8,352 bases of DNA, from positions 1 through 8,352 of the forward strand of contig CALLQQ010000071.1 in the NCBI GenBank assembly GCA_938014915.1, read 5' to 3'. The position numbers and the translations under genes are program-made. The notes below the pieces were generated by a model. The model was not told the origin of the DNA. It saw nothing but the letters and a program-made list of their open reading frames with translations, and did not search any database. Shown here piece after piece: positions 6,345 to 8,352 of the stretch. Each line of letters opens with the position of its first letter. Position 1 is the stretch's first letter. This DNA is from an uncultured Clostridia bacterium. Lineage in GTDB: Bacteria > Bacillota > Clostridia > Oscillospirales > Ruminococcaceae.

Positions 6345-7607
6345 CTAAAGAACATCGCTTACATCGCTAATCTTGCCTGCTATCGCACTTGCCGCTGCAA
6401 TCGCTGGGCTTGCAAGATATACTTCCGATGTGGGGTGACCCATTCTACCAACGAAGTTTCTATTCGTCGTTGCGACAGCCCTCTCCCCAGCTGCTAGGAT
6501 TCCCATATGACCGCCAAGACAAGGTCCGCAAGTCGGAGTTGATACAGCGCAGCCAGCATCTAGGAAGATGTCGAACAGTCCCTCATTCATTGCTTTTCGC
6601 CAAATTTTCTGCGTTGCGGGAATTATAAGGGCACGGACGCCTTTTGCAACCTTTTTACCTTTTAAGATTTGGGCCGCTATTTCTAAATCGGAGTATCTAC
6701 CATTAGTACATGAGCCGATTACAATTTGATCGATTTTCACATCGCCGACTTCATCAATAGTTCTTGTGTTGTCGGGTAGATGCGGGAATGCCACCGTCGA
6801 TTTAATGGTAGATAGATCAATATCTATAACCCTGTCGTACTCGGCATCTTCATCGGGCGAATATGTATTATATTCGCGGTTTACCCTGCCATCAACATAT
6901 TCCTTTGTAATTTCATCAAACTCGAAAATACCATTCTTAGCACCAGCTTCAATCGCCATATTAGCAATACATAGCCTATCATCAATTGTTAAGTTCTTTA
7001 GCCCACTGCCGCCGTACTCCATTGATTTATATAAAGCGCCGTCAACACCGATCATACCAATAATATGAAGAATTACATCTTTACCGCTTACCCATTCATT
7101 TAGCTCCCCCGTTAGGTTGAATCGAATTGCGGACGGTACCTTAAACCATGCTTCACCAGTAGCCATTCCCGCCGCCATGTCGGTAGAACCCACTCCTGTT
7201 GAAAAGGCACCAAGCGCACCATAGGTACAAGTATGGCTATCGGCACCGATGATTAATTCACCAGGCCCTACAAGACCTTTTTCCGGTAAGAGTGCGTGTT
7301 CTACTCCCATATCGCCAACATCATAATAATTCACAATGCCCATATCATCGGCGAAATTCCTACATTTTGCGCATTGCTCAGCCGCCTTAATATCTTTGTT
7401 CGGAGTGAAATGGTCCATTACTAGAGAAATTTTATTCTTATCGAACACTCCGCTGAAATCCGCTTTCCTAAATTCATCAATTGCAACTGGTGAAGTAATA
7501 TCATTACCAAGCACCATATCAAGATTCGCTTTAATTAGCTGCCCCGCCTTAACGGATTCTAATCCGCTATGTGCAGCAAGAATTTTCTGTGTCATCGTCA
7601 TTCCCAT
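6345..7607 (-). CDS. leuC: 3-isopropylmalate dehydratase large subunit
   Basis: LeuC is the [4Fe-4S] catalytic subunit of isopropylmalate isomerase, an aconitase-superfamily hydro-lyase. The 420-residue length is that of the clostridial/archaeal two-subunit type. It begins MGMTMTQKILAAHSG and shows MDHFTPNKDI (64-73), GADSHTCTYGALGAFSTGVGS (121-141), and the three cluster cysteines: Cys300 in VIGSCTNGRYSDL, and Cys360 and Cys363 in TPTCGPCLGGHMG. Near the end is the family segment NRNFVGRMGHPTSEVYLASP (382-401). AAGGAGA about eight bases before the ATG supports the start. It follows cimA by 26 bases. In this operon it probably serves both leucine synthesis and the citramalate branch of isoleucine synthesis; the second role is inferred from context. 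Confidence 0.97.
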   Translation of the reverse strand: MGMTMTQKILAAHSGLESVKAGQLIKANLDMVLGNDITSPVAIDEFRKADFSGVFDKNKISLVMDHFTPNKDIKAAEQCAKCRNFADDMGIVNYYDVGDMGVEHALLPEKGLVGPGELIIGADSHTCTYGALGAFSTGVGSTDMAAGMATGEAWFKVPSAIRFNLTGELNEWVSGKDVILHIIGMIGVDGALYKSMEYGGSGLKNLTIDDRLCIANMAIEAGAKNGIFEFDEITKEYVDGRVNREYNTYSPDEDAEYDRVIDIDLSTIKSTVAFPHLPDNTRTIDEVGDVKIDQIVIGSCTNGRYSDLEIAAQILKGKKVAKGVRALIIPATQKIWRKAMNEGLFDIFLDAGCAVSTPTCGPCLGGHMGILAAGERAVATTNRNFVGRMGHPTSEVYLASPAIAAASAIAGKISDVSDVL

Positions 7608-7633
7608 AATTCAATTCTCCTTTTTTATCAATT

Positions 7634-8352
7634 TTAGCTTACTTTTACCTGCTCATTATCCTTAAAAAGCTTATATTCCATTGAATCCAGCAGTGCCGTA
7701 ACACTCGCACTTATGATATCTTCTGATGCACCGACTGTTGTCCATGTTTCTTCACCGTCGGTCGATTCTATCAGAACTCGTGTCGTTGCCGCTGTTGCCG
7801 CATTCGTATTCATCACACGAACTTTATAGTCTATTAGACGAACCTTTTTCAACGATGGATAGAACAGTTCTAGCGCCTTGCGGAGCGCCTTATCTATCGC
7901 ATTAACTGGTCCGTGCCCTTCCGCCGCTGCTATCTCATAACTTTCTCCTACTTTAACTTTTATCAGCGCATTAGATGGCTGGGTATCAGCGTTTTCTAGA
8001 CGCTCGCCTATGATTTTATAATGCTCAATCTCGAAGAAGGATTTAAACTTCTTTAGATGCTTTAGCACGATTAATTCAAAGCTTGCCTCTGCCGCCTCAA
8101 ATTGAAATCCTTTGAATTCTAGGTCTTTTAATAAGTCGATTAGCTCCTGAGTTTCCTTTGATTCTTTTGTTAGTGTCGGGTCGACCTGATTTAATTTTGA
8201 TAGTATGGCAGTTCTACCCGATACCTCTGACAGTAGGATATTTCTTGTATTACCGACACTTTCCGGTTCGATATGTTCGAATGACATTGACTTCTTTCGA
8301 ACGCCGTCAACATGCATTCCGCCCTGAGGCGCGAATGCACTTTTACCAACAT
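7634..8352 (-). CDS. cimA: (R)-citramalate synthase (CimA, 2-isopropylmalate synthase superfamily), N-terminus cut by window edge
   Basis: Only the C-terminal 238 codons are present; the reading frame stays open to the right edge, so the ATG at 8315-8317 is internal. CimA condenses pyruvate with acetyl-CoA to (R)-citramalate, the first step of threonine-independent isoleucine synthesis. The visible start, VGKSAFAPQGGMHVDGVRK, is the end of the catalytic region. Next comes FEHIEPESVGNTRNILLSE and SGRTAIL, then the CimA-type linker DLEFKGFQFEAAEASFEL. The last 120 residues resemble the regulatory LeuA dimer domain (AEGHGPVNAIDKALRKAL, VRLIDYKVRV, RVLIESTDGEETWTTVG). In other members the first motif usually reads AFAHKGG; here it is AFAPQGG, a mild oddity. 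This architecture favours CimA over LeuA, but the TIM-barrel residues that decide specificity lie outside the window. First gene visible in the cimA-leuCDB operon. Confidence 0.85.
   Translation of the reverse strand, partial: VGKSAFAPQGGMHVDGVRKKSMSFEHIEPESVGNTRNILLSEVSGRTAILSKLNQVDPTLTKESKETQELIDLLKDLEFKGFQFEAAEASFELIVLKHLKKFKSFFEIEHYKIIGERLENADTQPSNALIKVKVGESYEIAAAEGHGPVNAIDKALRKALELFYPSLKKVRLIDYKVRVMNTNAATAATTRVLIESTDGEETWTTVGASEDIISASVTALLDSMEYKLFKDNEQVKVS

Noticed and set aside
8315..8317. ATG as the start of the cimA-like gene
   Set aside because: The frame continues upstream to the window edge with conserved family residues (GKSAFAPQGG), so this Met is internal.
1..8352. Mobile element, CRISPR array, tRNA, toxin-antitoxin or defence genes
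   Set aside because: All coding space is taken by recognisable housekeeping genes, no spacing-regular repeats or inverted terminal repeats were seen, and no tRNA-like fold was noticed in the short gaps.

Overview
This AT-rich window looks like core chromosome from a spore-forming, low-GC Gram-positive bacterium, most likely of class Clostridia. Support for this comes from a spoIID sporulation gene, strong GGAGG-type ribosome binding sites before nearly every gene, consensus sigma-A promoters, the rpsO-pnp pair, and clostridial-type citrate synthase and CimA/LeuC/LeuD proteins. I see no mobile element, CRISPR array, tRNA or rRNA. There is no gene-free stretch longer than about 190 bases.

Layout. 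(1) Bases 1-771, minus strand: the N-terminal 257 codons of a citrate synthase, running off the left edge, with a near-perfect sigma-A promoter whose -35 box lies inside a 14-bp palindrome. (2) Bases 962-1930, plus strand: spoIID, divergent from citrate synthase and ended by a strong bidirectional terminator (1958-1991) shared with the convergent pnp gene. (3) Bases 2002-4549, minus strand: rpsO (ribosomal protein S15) followed by pnp (polynucleotide phosphorylase), driven by a strong promoter at 4676-4704. The rpsO-pnp spacer is unusually structured. It holds a GC-rich hairpin just after rpsO, then a long near-continuous stem-loop (4126-4206) ending a few bases before the pnp ribosome binding site. 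The 3' arm of that stem is a near copy of the last codons of rpsO. (4) Bases 4740-8352, minus strand: a tightly spaced branched-chain amino acid operon, cimA (5' end cut by the right edge)-leuC-leuD-leuB.

How the genes work together. CimA makes (R)-citramalate from pyruvate and acetyl-CoA. LeuC/LeuD isomerise it and LeuB oxidises it to 2-oxobutyrate, giving a threonine-independent route to isoleucine. LeuCDB perform the parallel steps of leucine synthesis. S15 and PNPase are co-transcribed translation and RNA-decay functions, and the spacer suggests post-transcriptional control of pnp. SpoIID acts in peptidoglycan remodelling during forespore engulfment.

The most noteworthy signal is the pnp leader. 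It is a long double-stranded stem like the one RNase III cuts in enterobacterial PNPase autocontrol, and here it has an alternative pairing partner inside the rpsO coding end. The genes themselves are ordinary housekeeping genes.
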